64,000 nucleotides of DNA. Origin: Selaginella moellendorffii (lineage: Eukaryota; Streptophyta; Lycopodiopsida; Selaginellales; Selaginellaceae). A program made the position numbers and the translations under genes. Positions within the stretch are counted from its first letter, which is position 1. Each line of letters opens with the position of its first letter. Location of the stretch: contig NW_003314286.1 in NCBI RefSeq assembly GCF_000143415.4, positions 1,027,643 through 1,091,642 of the forward strand, given 5' to 3'. Under the pieces are notes generated by a model, which was given only the letters and a program-made list of their open reading frames with translations, was not told the DNA's origin and did not search any database. Shown piece by piece: positions 1-11,699 of the stretch.

Positions 1-544
1 TATGTCAATAGAAGTTGGGACTACTCGAGAATGTGTAGTGGGGTTGAGCTAGAGAATGGGTCTCTAATAGGTTTAGCGAGAGCAAACCCAATAAAAGAGA
101 GAGAACCACCTGAGGTGGTCAAATGAGTCTTTATGTTGGAGACACTATGCTCCTTAGAGGTTGAACAAGGCATGGCAAGCCTTCAGTGTCAAACCATTGA
201 CAAATATTGGCTAAGTGTCAAGGATGGTGAATGTAATACATGCTAGTGTTACTTTATAAAACGATTTATCATTCGATGAGGACATTGAACTTCGTCTATG
301 GGTGGTGGAGTTGTGAGACACAAAATCCCTAGGCCCCAAAATGGAGCCGAAAGGGTGCCACGTGGTAGTGGCCGAAGCAAAAGCCAAACGAGCGTAACAC
401 GTTTGGACTAAAAGGCTCTGACTTGAAAGGTCGAGAGCGGGAGTGGAACTCTCAACGGAGTGCTCAAGGAACGAGCATGAAGCGAGCAATAAGCGAGGCT
501 CCAAAAAGGGACCCAAAAGGACCAACACATCACACGTGGAAGTG

Positions 545-1160
545 TCCGAGATGGAGTCCGAGATGGACCTGAGTTGGAGTCCGAGATGGAGTCCGAGGTG
601 GACCCGAGATGAAGTCCGAGGTGGACTCGAGATGGAGTCCGAGATGGACCCGAGTTGGAGTCCGAGGTGGAGTCTGAGATGGACCAAGATGGAGTCTGAG
701 AAGGACCCAAGATGGAGTCTAAGATGGAGTCCGAGATGGAGTCCAAGATGGAGTCCAAGATGGAGTCCGAGATGGAGTCTGAGATGGACCCGAGATGGAG
801 TCCGAGATGGACTGAGATGGAGTCTGAGATGGACCCGAGATGGAGTCCGAGATGGACTCGAGATGGAGTCCAAGATGGAGTATTACAAGAACTTTAAAGA
901 GTATATCGAGACGGAGTCCAAGATGGACCCGAGATGGAATCCGAGATGGAGTCCGAGGTCAAGACCGAGACTGGGACCGAGACCGAGACCAAGACCGAGA
1001 CCGAGACCGGGACCGAGACTGAGACCGGGACCGGAACCGAGACCGGGACCGAGACTAAGACTGGGACCGGAACCAAGACCGAGGCCGGGACCGAGACTGA
1101 GTCCAAGTTTGAGTCCGAGTCCAAGTCTGAGTCTGAGTCCGAGTCTGAGTTTGAGTCTGA
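545..1160. repeat. GAGATGGAGTCC / GAGACC minisatellite
   Basis: A long tandem repeat is visible directly. Up to about 950 the unit is a 12-mer like GAGATGGAGTCC with GAGATGGACC variants. From about 950 it shifts to 6-mers such as GAGACC and GACCGG, and the last 70 bases use GAGTCT/GAGTCC. It is purine-rich on the plus strand. Open frames on both strands run through it only because the period is a multiple of three; their products are simple repeats and I do not call them genes. Confidence 0.9.
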
Positions 1161-1169
1161 GAGGGTGAA

Positions 1170-2055
1170 AGCCTAAAGCATTCGTCTCCTAGACCCTGGG
1201 GGGTTTGGTGAGCTCCAAAAGTATAGTAACAGGGAGGACTGCAGTGGAGCCAGTTTGGCTAGGAAAGGCCAGTTTGGCCCAGGAAGGCCAGACCTAGTGT
1301 TGGGTGATGAATTGACCACTAGGAAGTCCAAGACTAGAGTGAATACAGACCGATAAGTGGGATAGCTTGAAGAAGTGTTCAAGAGCCAGCTCTAGTTCCC
1401 CCAGGAGATCGACTGGCCGATGCTCCTAGTCCAAGTGTGGGTGGCACTACCTACTTGGATACTTGGTGTGGCTCAACGGAACCTCGCTCTAAGCTCATGG
1501 CTAGAGCACCTAAAGGCAGAAGGTGGGGAGAGTACCCACGGGGCTCACGTAGGGCCACGGTGTTCCGAAATGTTGTCCCGAAGTTCCAAATGGGGGAAAG
1601 GTGGAGGAGCAATCCTCTAGTGTAGTGACTACGGATATGGTCACATGGTGAGGAAGTCCCAGAGGACCATGGGACTTAGTAGCCGAGCCTATGGGCCTTG
1701 ATCTAGTGGTAGTGTTGGTGAACATGGCCATGGACGGAAGAGGGACTTGGCAAGAACTGAGAAAGGGATGTTGGGGAAGGCTATTCCCATGTCTGTGGGC
1801 ATCTTAAGGATGTTAAGGAGTGGATCTAGGATGACCACTTGTGGACGGATGACCCAGTCTTGGAGAGACGAGATTGTGATACAAGTGGTATTGGACCACT
1901 AGTGCAATAAAGGTGAATGGGTATGGCCTTAGTGTAATGGGCCGATATGTCAGCGGTACCTTTGGGTGTCGGTCTTGGGACTGGACACGTGGAGCACTTG
2001 GACCAAGTGGTCAGAGGTGTGGTTAAGTGACTAAAGTAGAATAGAAAATTTAATC
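1170..2055. other. Unassigned sequence upstream of a retrotransposon relic
   Basis: No gene, RNA or repeat family could be recognised here. It lies directly 5' of the gag-like part of a plus-strand Ty3/gypsy relic, so part of it may be an eroded LTR or leader. I could not find a matching copy on the far side of the element. Confidence 0.4.
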
Positions 2056-4890
2056 GCTTACAGAGGATTGGAGTATTCTCCTGGATGTCTTCAAACACGC
2101 ATTCGAACATGTTGACAATTGTGATTATGCCTTCCAACAATTCCATTGTCTTTGTCAAGAGCCATCTGAGTCGGTGATGCAATTTGGTGTTTGTTTCCGA
2201 AGTCTCTTGCTTCGTGCGGAGCCAAATATGTCGAAGTGGATTAAGCTGGGAATGTTGTGGCCAGCACTTCATCAAAATTTTGTAGAACTTGCGTATGCAC
2301 TTGCTTTAGCCACCCTTGATAATGCCCTTCACTTGGCACAATGTTATGAGACATTGCCTCTTCCACTTCTCACTACATGTTTTTCAACTCCACTTCCTGT
2401 GGGAGATAGTTTTGTTGAAATGGAGGTTAATGCTGCTGCTACTTGAGTTCAAGGACAAAGGCGAGGATGTGGTCATGGCCGTGATGTTCACTACTAGGCG
2501 TGTGATGACACTTATTGGCATTGTCGACATTTTCTGGATTAGTGGCCTTCAGTTCTTAGGTGAAGACCTTGGCGTCAACAACATCCTATTGGTGCTACTG
2601 CAATGGAAGGTTTAAAAACCAAGATGCATTCGGGAAACAAAGAGTCACGCGAATAATGAAAGGACCTTGTGCGAATAAGTCAGTGATCCTTTTATTTTTC
2701 TTTTGCAAATATCATCAAGGGGTTCACTCAGCACTAGTTCATTCAGTGTTTATTTTCCAAGCTCATTTTTATAACAAGAAGTCTCCTATTATTCTCTCTA
2801 TGTTGGTTGATATAAGTTCAAGTTTATCTTTTATTGCTTGACTTATTGCCACACATTGCCGTTTATATTTGCATCATATGGAAGAGTCAATTTTCATTCT
2901 TTATGGTAATGGCCATACACATGCATATGCACTAGATGAGGTGGATCTAATTGTGTGTGTGGGTGATCTTAAACTTGGGTTGTAATCATTGCAGGTGGTA
3001 CTAAGTCAAGCTTTTGACCTTATCCTTGGTATAAATTGGTTGTAATGCAATCATATCAAAAGTAACTTTGAGGTTTCTCTCCCTTGTTTTATACTTCTTT
3101 ATATTTTATCCATTCCTCTCACTTCCATACCTCTTCATCCCTCTGCTTCTATTACTTCCTCCTATGTTTTTATTTTATTCCGCTCTTCCCTTTTCTGATC
3201 CCTCCAACAATCTTTGTGTTGCAATGGTTGACTGATTCATGAAGGAGTATGCCAATCTCTTTCAATTTGACTTATTGTTTAAAGCCAAGATTGCCACACA
3301 TCATCCAATTCCAACTGAAGATACTCGTCCAATCAAGGTTCATGTTCGCCATCAGTCACCCAAAGAGATCAAGATTTTACCTGTAAACATCAAAGAGATG
3401 TTGGAAAAAGGTGTTATTCAAAAGTTGCGGAGTTTTTAGACATGTGAATTTCATTTTGTGATGAAGCTTGATGGGAGTATTTGTTTCTGCATTAATTATT
3501 GTTCTTTAAATGAAGTGATGATCTTGGATGTGTACCCTCTTTCTCATATTGCTAATTTCTTGGATTGCTTGGGGAAAAATCATTAGTTCACCAAGCTAGA
3601 TCTTGGTTCTAGGTAGTGATAAGTACCAATGGTTGAAAAAGATATTCTAAATATTAATTTTCATACACCATTTGGTTTGTACGAGTTTTTGGTGATATTG
3701 TTTGGTTTGAACAATGCTCCAGTGACTTTCCAATAGATGATGGATAAGGTTCTTTGCAATATGCTAGAGGTGACTACTAACTTCATTGATGGTGTCTTGA
3801 TCCACTTAGAGGGGACATGGGAGGAACACATCCATAATATTCGTAAAGTGTTGAATCGGCTACGAGAAGTTGATTTAAAACTGAAGTGGTTGAAATGCGT
3901 GTTTGAGTTCAAGGACACAACTTATCTTGGGCACTGTATTTCTCGTGAGGGTTTGCAAGTTAATCCTGACAAATTTATAGCTGTTCTAAAGTTCCCTACT
4001 CCAAAGTGTGTGAATGAGTGTAGCACTTTCTGAGCAAAGTGTAGTATCTTGGTTGTTTTGTGGATCATCTTTTTTATCGCACTACACTATTGCAAGCATT
4101 GCTGAAGTCATCAATGTCATTTTTCATGTGGTCTACAAACTGTCTACTGAGACTATATAGTCTTTTATATGGTCTATAGACATCTCAATTGGGGATACGC
4201 CACACTTTCACAAATGTTTATCATCTACAGTTAGACAGTTTAGTGAAATAGTTTGTTCAAACATTCAAAGGGATGATTGTAAAGTATGTGAACTTTGCAT
4301 TCGGATTGGAATGGCTATTTGCCATCTCTTTACTATGCATATGTCACAAGGGTGTAGAGTTCTATTAATGCTTCACCATATAAACTCTTATATGGTCATG
4401 ATCCAATATTACCAACAGAGTTGGGTTTACTTTTGTGATTGCCACGAGTTGCAAATGCTAGGTCATGGGTTTAGTATTTGACAAGCATTCTTCCACTTGT
4501 CTGAGTAGAGTTTGTTAAACACATAGGCCATGTACAAGTGGGACAACAATGGTGCTACAACTTGCAAAGTATAAAGTGGATGACTTGGTATTAATTTATT
4601 TTCCCTATCTTATGGTACATAGTTTATCTAAAAGGCTCCTTTCTTAGTGGAAATGACCATATCGGGTGTTGTGGCAAGTTGGATTGCAAGTTTATGAGGT
4701 TCGACATGATGTCCAGTAAACTGATCCTCCAAAAATTGTACATATTTAGTGGTTGAAACATTTCATTCAAAGGGATTAGGAACAATTGATACCACCTGTA
4801 GATCCACTGATGCCTCTTCTTAATGTCCCTCTAAATCCCAACCCATCTACAAGAGAACCTTAATGGTCTTCCATTACTCCGAGAGAAGGG
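2056..4890 (+). mobile_element. Decayed Ty3/gypsy LTR retrotransposon (gag-PR-RT-IN relics)
   Basis: Fragments in several frames follow the gag-pol order. Around 2100-2350 is a gag-like stretch. Around 2700-3045 are protease remnants ending in a FDLILGINW block, the counterpart of the conserved FDVILGMDWL. Around 3239-4030 is reverse transcriptase: the EMLEKGVIQ block, then DGSICFCINYCSLNE, then FGLNNAPVTF and FIDGVLIHLEGTWEEH, where the YxDD catalytic box reads FIDG. Around 4365-4440 is the integrase block SPYKLLYGHDPILPTEL, and 4560-4880 has a C-terminal integrase-like tail. Stops and frameshifts interrupt every domain, so it is dead. No LTR pair or target-site duplication was identified. 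Confidence 0.85.
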
Positions 4891-6060
4891 AATGATGTGA
4901 GGTCCAAGTGTATGGGTAAGATGCCATATATTAATATTAGCGTAGTGAGATTTTGGTAGCTGTCAGATTGATTTCAATCTGGACCACTCGCTCTTGCATA
5001 TAAGTTAGGTTTTTTGACTAACTGATATGCATATTTTTTATATTCCCTTTCCATATTCCATGCACCCACAAAGATAATTTTATTATATATAAAAAATTAT
5101 ATAGTAGAATAAACTATAATATACTAGAAAGTGTTTAGAACAGTTTATAAATTATAAATAATAAATTAGTCTAAGTGCATTACATAGTAGAATATCATAG
5201 AATATCCAAGAATAATCTAAGTATATTCATTATCTTACAGGTTTGCTTAAGCATACCAAAAATACAAAAATTTCAAAATAGCTAACACTGATTTTGAACA
5301 TTTTATAGTTACTATTTATAGATAAATATACTTTTTTATAGATTTTAATAAACATCTCAGCCAGATAAAAAATATCAATGATCCTTTTTATGGCATAGAA
5401 AGCTTTATGGAGCTTGTAAGTTTCTTTGTTATTTTCTGTCTCTTCCTATAATTGATCACAATTACTTACTCCATTGTATGGATGAAAAACTAAAGGTGAC
5501 TAAATAATAATAATAATTTTCTGCTTGTTGTATATAACAACATTTGGTTTGCTTAATAGTATTGTCATCCATGCTTAGTATTGTTGAATAATCCAATTGA
5601 TAAATAATTATAAACATGTTTATAAATTATAAATACAAGTTTAATCTAAATGAATAACATAGATAATAGAATTTCCTAGAATATTCAAGCATATTTTAGG
5701 CCTTTGTAAATGAAGTTCTTTCTTGTGACTGCATTCGTTTTCAATATCCAAGAGATGGCACCACACGAGAACGACAGCTCCAACAATGGCTCCTTGGCTG
5801 GAGCCCTGGTTGGTTTTTTGAGTGATAAAGTGATTAATAGAATCATTCGTATTACATAGCATATACTCCGTGGAAGTGCTGCCCTTGGATGAGCATCAAA
5901 GAACCATTCCACAGTGCAAAGTTTAGTTTGTTTTTGGTAAAGGGTCTCCATGACCATGCTATCAGGATCATGTGTGGATGTACTTGTTTGGTTTTCGTCC
6001 CACTTCCTGAAAGAAGCTCGTTGGCAGCTTTTGAGTTTGACAAGAGGGTAAGTCTCGTTT
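4891..6060. other. AT-rich intergenic stretch
   Basis: Roughly 5000-5650 is very AT-rich with no coding signal. Short minus-strand open frames at 5640-6040 resemble no family I know. Composition shifts to GC-balanced at about 6050, where the next gene region begins. Confidence 0.5.
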
Positions 6061-6123
6061 AGTTAGCGCAGAATATTCGTGGCTTAGCTGGCGCCGTCGT
6101 CAATCGCTCAAGCTTTAGCTGCG

Positions 6124-6174
6124 ATGGCGCCCGGGGAGTGGCATTGCCCCAATCGGCCGACGACGCAATTGTAG
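6124..6174 (+). other. Possible upstream ORF of the DUF1068 gene
   Basis: A 16-codon frame starting ATGGCG and ending TAG lies about 270 bases before the DUF1068 start, in the GC-balanced stretch expected to be its promoter or 5' leader. Whether it is transcribed cannot be read from the sequence, so it is a weak call. Confidence 0.25.
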
Positions 6175-6444
6175 CATTGCCGCCATGGTTGGAGCTGTGC
6201 CGCCACTGGATCCTTCGCGTCGACTGGCGCCGTGGTTCCCCCGGTAGGGTAATTGGATGCTGTGGAACGGATCAGGGCGCGCGGTCGGCGAATTCCGCCT
6301 GGCCAAGGCCAGCATTGTTGGCATGAGCCGCTAGGTAGGTAGCGAGGGCGTAGGGATTTAAGTAATCTTTGTGGATCTGTTCGCGGCACTGGTGGCAGCG
6401 TTCTAGGGATTTCTCATCCAGATCTACACGGAAGAACAGAAGGA

Positions 6445-7134
6445 ATGGCGCAGCAATCTGGGCCGTCGTCGTCGAGAGTGAAGCTCATGATTTTTTTGCT
6501 TGCTCTGGCCCTGGGTATGTACATTGTTGGCCCGCCATTGTATTGGCAGCTCCAGGAAGGCGCTGCTTCCAGCGTCCAGGTGGAGTGCCCGGTTTGTAGC
6601 TGCGATTGCTTGACTAGCAACTTGGTGACTGCTGCCGTGTCAAGTAAGTTCCTCCATTTTTCTTCTTTTATTCTCTTTAACGTTGGGACTGTTTGGTTTT
6701 TTCTACAGACTTGGGGAACCTCTCGCTTCTCGGTGAGTCTGCTCGTTCTTCCTTTCTTGTGTACTCAAGTTGTGTGGGTGGCAGATTGCAGCAGAGACGA
6801 TCCGGAGATGAGAGAAGAACTGGACAAGAACCGCCTCGAGCTGCTTAACGAGGACCTCAAGCTCCAGGAGATGGTGGCCGAGGATGATCGGCGGCGAGCG
6901 GAGATGGCCCTGGTCGATGCGAAGAAGCTCTCGTCTCAGTACCAAAAGGAGGCCGAGAAGTGCAATATAGGCATGGAAACGAGCGAGGAAGCCAGGGAGA
7001 AGGCCGAGGCAGCACTCGGAGAAATGAGAAAAGTAGCTGCCCTGTGGGAGGAAAGAGCGCGGCGACTGGGATGGAAGGACAGCGGCGATGGCGAAGCGAA
7101 TCCCATGAGACGGCGAGCGCTCAAGTTTCGATAG
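6445..7134 (+). CDS. DUF1068 family membrane-anchored coiled-coil protein
   Basis: Three exons (6445-6643, 6709-6732, 6785-7134) give 190 residues. An N-terminal hydrophobic segment at about residues 13-32 is followed by a CPVCSCDC cysteine cluster. After the second splice comes the family block SLLDCSRDDPEMREELDKN, and then a charged coiled coil containing SSQYQKEAEKCNIGMET. This is the conserved core of the plant DUF1068 family, whose biochemical role is unknown to me. The middle exon is only 24 bases. Without removing both introns the ORF stays open but loses the family block, so the spliced model is preferred. It converges with the SNAP43-like gene. Confidence 0.85.
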   Translation: MAQQSGPSSSRVKLMIFLLALALGMYIVGPPLYWQLQEGAASSVQVECPVCSCDCLTSNLVTAAVSSKFLHFSSFILFNVGTVWFFLQTWGTSRFSVSLLVLPFLCTQVVWVADCSRDDPEMREELDKNRLELLNEDLKLQEMVAEDDRRRAEMALVDAKKLSSQYQKEAEKCNIGMETSEEAREKAEAALGEMRKVAALWEERARRLGWKDSGDGEANPMRRRALKFR

Positions 7135-7394
7135 AGGTACTAGAATGCTCTTCACAACTTTTTGGGTCATGTTTCTTCTTTCCAGAACGTTTTTGGTTTC
7201 ATCCAGTAATCGACTGGCATTTTTCTCTCACAAAGAGATTTTTCCGAGAGCTTGCGACGAAAGATGGACCCCAATCAATCGCGTCCTAATAATCCCAGAG
7301 CGTTCGGCACAATCTCTGTATCCAACTTTGGCTAATGGTTTTGGAAGCCTTGCGGTTTTCCAGCTGCTTTGGTACTGATGGAATTCTGGATGTC

Positions 7395-8766
7395 TCAGGC
7401 GCTCAGAAACTCCTCCAGGTCGTCGCCGAATTGCATCAGGTCGAAGTTGAAGTCTTCAAAGGTGTCTTCGTTCATTGCGGTTTCCTGCAAGCCACGGGGT
7501 GTTTTAAAATGATTTCTTCGAACTTTACTTTCATCTTACCTGTGCTTGTCGTAGATATTCCGCTCTGAATTCCTCCCGAGCAATGGAAATGTTGTTGATT
7601 TCATTGCTTAAATCTGCCTGATTCTGCTGTTCCTGACCATTCACTCCTGCGGCAAGAAACATAGAACGTGAGTTTTTTTTTCTTCATTCTTGAGCAAGCA
7701 AATTTCTTACTCTCAAAGATTCTCTGTTTGGCTTGTTCGTATTCTTGAAAAGTAGAGTTCGTCGTCTCGTCAATCCCAACATCGGATGCCTGGAAAAAGA
7801 ATATTAGGAAGGAAATCTACTTCTTTTGCTTACCAGGTTTCCAAAGATATGTTCCTTTGTGGGAACAGACGAAAGCAACCTGAAAGATGAGAAAGTTATT
7901 GACGACAAATACCATCAAACAAAGATCTCAGCGTACCTGGATCGTGCCAGCTGCAAACGCTCATTAATCCGGTTGATACGATGCTCGGTAGCTTCTTTCA
8001 CAGTTTTGAGAGTAACACAGGTATGGCCATAGAGAAACGCTTTGTGCCTGACCATGTAGCGAATTACGTGCAGTGGAACTGGATCCGGTCCCTCCCTCAC
8101 GATTTGAGCGAGAGATAAGAGCCATTGCAAATTTTCTGCAAGAGAAGCAAAACTTTAGTGTGACGAAGAAAATAAAAGGGATACTACTACGACTACGTAC
8201 CTAGAGACAACTTTAAACATCAGGAGGAATTCCTGGAACCATGTAAAACTAAACTCATTAGAAAGGAGGAGAAGATAGAGAAGAGGAAGAAGAGAAGGAA
8301 AAAAAAAACAAAGAAAGGAGTTGCGACAATGCTCCTCCATCTAGAAAAAAAAAAATGAAAGAGCTAACGTACCGAGAGACAAGTAGACTTTAACTTTGGG
8401 AGAGTATTCCTGCGTTTCATAGAGAATGTAGACCGCGTAGAGGGCTCCCAGTCTCCAAGAGAAAGGCTCCTCTGGAGAAAGATGAACTAAACGAACGAAA
8501 TAGATTGAGGGATCAGAGAGGAAGAAGCAAAACGAAAGAAAATTTGGCGTACCACAGGCAGAGGTGTAGAGGATTTGCATGAACCGCGAGGGCTCCAATT
8601 TGGCGCGACGGGCCTGGTGGATGAAGGAGAAGCCGCGGCATCGCCATACCTCCTTCATCTGCGCCAGCTGCGTGCACCCAAGGGTCGCAAACGCCTCGAT
8701 CAGCTCGTCCACATCGCGCGATAGCGCAGTGTATTCCGCCGCTGACACAGCGCCAAGCACTTCCAT
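7395..8766 (-). CDS. snRNA-activating protein complex subunit SNAP43-like
   Basis: Seven exons (8553-8766, 8373-8471, 7937-8135, 7834-7879, 7711-7789, 7540-7646, 7395-7484) join in frame to 277 residues. The N-terminus has the SNAP43 pattern: an acidic DVDELIEAF helix, a KEVWRCRGFSFI segment, then FSWRLGALYAVYILYETQ. A central helical region carries VRHKAFLYGHTCVTLKTVKE, and the acidic tail ends EDTFEDFNFDLMQF. In known complexes SNAP43 binds SNAP190 and SNAP50 and helps recognise the proximal sequence element of snRNA genes for Pol II and Pol III. Assignment is by remembered family pattern. The long intron at 8136-8372 contains an open stretch that would break the frame if retained. Confidence 0.75.
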
Positions 8767-8929
8767 TCAGCCTGTAAAGTTTAGGGCACGGATTAGGGTG
8801 ATTCTCAAGTATTGTGAGGCAGAGCGGGAAAACAACGAGCGCCCCTTACATGCTCCTAAATCCGAACAACGCTGGGATATGCTCTGGGGCGGAGTGGGGG
8901 TTCGAACAGAAACATGACCCAAATGTGTG

Positions 8930-9970
8930 AAGACCTCTATTGAAACTTTGTCGTTCATTCGCTGAGTCTCGGAGCAAACGGATCCCTGGAAAGCCGTCCT
9001 CTTGAGATGGAGAATATCGCTTTAGATCTTTGTGAGCTTCACATTGAGGGACTGGTAGATGATGCCATTGATCATGGCCTGGACTCCATCTCGTCGTGGA
9101 AGAGATGTATGAGCAGATGTTGTGGAAGGGCCTTGTGAAGTCTGCTGGTATCGGCATCTGTAGCGTTGGCTGGAGGCACTGCATTTCATCCACGATTTGG
9201 AGAAATGCTAAGCTCAAGATCTGGTGTGGAAGCTTGGGCTCACGGCATTGCTCTTGCTTGGGACACTCTCGGCTGTAGTGATTGGAATGATGCAGCATGT
9301 CATTAGTGTTGGCATTGAGAGCTGGAACTGGTGGCACCACTGCTGGAGGAGATGCTGGACAAGCTTGTGTTGTCACCGCTGGTGGGGGAGACGTTTGAGG
9401 ATGCTCCTACTGCGTTGTGCTCCTCTGGCACCGGCAACTTGAGGTATAGAGTTCATTTCTTGGCACTTGTCATAGTCTTGGCATCATCCAGCAGCGTGCT
9501 TATGGGCTCAAGATCTCATTCGTGAGTCTTCTCTTGAGTCTCCTCACCTTGCCTTTGTCCTTGGTGGTTCCCTTTGGAGTTTTCCTGCCCTTGTGCATTG
9601 GAGTTGGCTTGGCCTTGCACGAGGGTGGTGTTGTCTCAGCTACTGCTCTTCATCTCTTCACTGGTGGAGTTGGTGCTGGTGGCAACTCTTCTTTTTCTTC
9701 TTCTTCTTTCTTGCTTTCTTCATTGTCTCCTTCCTCTTCATCATCATTGCAAAAGAGGATTATATATTCTTGTTTTTTTGAAGTGCATTCTTTTTTCCTT
9801 TGCGTTTGGGGCATCCTAGTGTTGGTGGTGTTGCTTGGCCTTTTTTTGTTGTCACCTGTTGCTGTTGCTTTGATTTGGAGGGATGTTTATGTCAAGCTTT
9901 GGGATAAGTTACTTGCGGGACAATCACAGTTTATTAATGGTGTAATTGAGTCACTTTATGGTCAATAGCA
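8930..9970 (-). mobile_element. Possible retroelement gag relic with a CCHC-like remnant
   Basis: On the minus strand a frame near 9270-9310 reads NHYSRECPKQEQC, which resembles the second half of a retroviral-type CCHC zinc knuckle (GHYSRECP). The first two cysteines are missing. Upstream on that strand (9500-9970) lie charged, Ser/Thr/Lys-rich segments broken by stops, as in degraded gag. No RT, integrase or LTR was seen nearby, so this is tentative. An alternative is unrelated low-complexity sequence. Confidence 0.3.
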
Positions 9971-11699
9971 AAGTTATTCACTTGATGAGGTTGTCATAGA
10001 CAAGGTTAGTCTTGACCATTCCGAATGATGACTAGCAAACAGGCCAACTGTTATTATCAACCGGCCATGAAAGTACTGAATGGTTGATCAGTTAAAAAAA
10101 AAAAATTAATTAAAAATAAACATTTTAGTAAAACCAAATTAATAAAAGTAGGAATGTTTAAAGTATTACATGCTTCAATATCATGCCTAGAAATTTAACA
10201 AAATGCACTTTTGATTCATTTTAAGATATTACCATATATTTTTCCACAATAGTTACACCTCTGCTCTTTTGCCGGAAGCATAAGGAGTGAGTTTGGTAAC
10301 ATGGGACCATGCCCAATCAAGTGCCAATTCTAGAATCAAATCATTAGAATCATAATTTCCATTTGATGGCATAAATTATAGTTCAAGGGGATGAGGGACA
10401 AGTGTGGGCGATTTGCGAGGCTTTGGTGAGCTTCTCCATGCTCAATCAAAAGTGGAGGCCCACCAACTGGAGAGTGTTGCTCTGGAGAGCTTGGTACACT
10501 GCGTAGGTTTGGCAGGAAGTGGAGTTGGTCAGATTTGATGTAAGCTTGTTAGGCATTCATAGATGGATTGTTCCATAGCAGCAGGAGAACCAGCAAAGCG
10601 GTGGAGATGTAGTGGCGATGGCAATCACTGCAACAACATCAAATATCTAGCCCCCCGCAATCACCATTGAAATCACCAAATGGAGTTGTTTGACTGCATT
10701 TGGTGGCAGTCGGGATCTCGGCTAAATGTGGTTAGGACTAACAGGGGTTGTAAAGGTAGTTAGTGATGTTAACTCTTGCAAGTCATCCTAGAGAATTATG
10801 ATTGCTTTACCAATGGAGGTCATTGACTTGTGCATCTCGAGTGTGGAGATCAAAAACTTGAGCTATAGCTTTGCTTCATCAATCACATTATTCATTTGCA
10901 AAGAGTTGCCACTATTGTAGTTCTCAAGGGCTTTGATGCAGTTCAGTGGAATCCCTTTCGTGTATGGGATTAATATCATTTGCTTTCCATCAAGGGGAAC
11001 CTTGAAAGCCCATATAAAATATCTAGCATGCATAACAAACTTATATTTGCTAGCATACATAAAATCTTTTTTGTATACCGGGAGAAATTTCTTGGTGATG
11101 CCAAGATTGTATAGCTTCTTCATAATCTTTGAAAGCTTGTAAATTTTCTAACCTCATATAGCCACTTGTCTAGCTCTCTAGTCCTCTTCTAAGTCAAATT
11201 GAGAAGACTCACTCTAATCATGCTAAGGGATATGGGATTGAAGATGAAGTCTTTGGTGACATTGTGCACTTGTGTGTTCTATTATTTCCCCATTCTTTAA
11301 CTAAATGTTAAGTGACCTTAGTTCAAATCTCTAGCTTAAATTTTCTTTTTCTTCTTGTTGTATTCTTGTTTTCTTTTGATATTATGCACAATTTTTTATG
11401 AGTGTGGTCTTGTTTTGGTCTAAATTTTTTAAATTGTGCCATTTCATGAATCTTTGAGTTAAATTCTCAAGCTTAATTTTAGAGAATCTTCTTAAAGTTG
11501 TCTTTTTGTATTTGAACCTTGGAATTCTTCTTTGAGTTGAGTTCTTAAATTTAAATTCTAAGATTTATCTTTCCATTAGAATTTTGATCTTGATTCTATT
11601 TTGTTTTATCTATGTCAAAGTTTTGAGTTTTGTGCTTAAAGTTCTTGGATTCTAACCAAAGAAAATTGACTCAAAAATAAAATCAAGATGGGAAAGATC
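9971..11699. other. AT-rich gene-free stretch
   Basis: Base composition becomes progressively AT-rich. No open frame shows family similarity and no tRNA or clear repeat was seen. The right part adjo the 3' side of the minus-strand Ty3/gypsy relic, so a worn 3' LTR may lie here, but I could not identify its ends. Confidence 0.45.

Noticed and set aside
443-1168. 241-residue frame through the minisatellite
   Set aside because: It starts at a non-ATG codon and consists of repeat-encoded WSPRW units, so it is a by-product of the repeat period.
9522-9968. 148-residue hydrophobic plus-strand frame
   Set aside because: It is low-complexity Leu/Ser/Phe sequence opposite a charged gag-like frame, with no family pattern.
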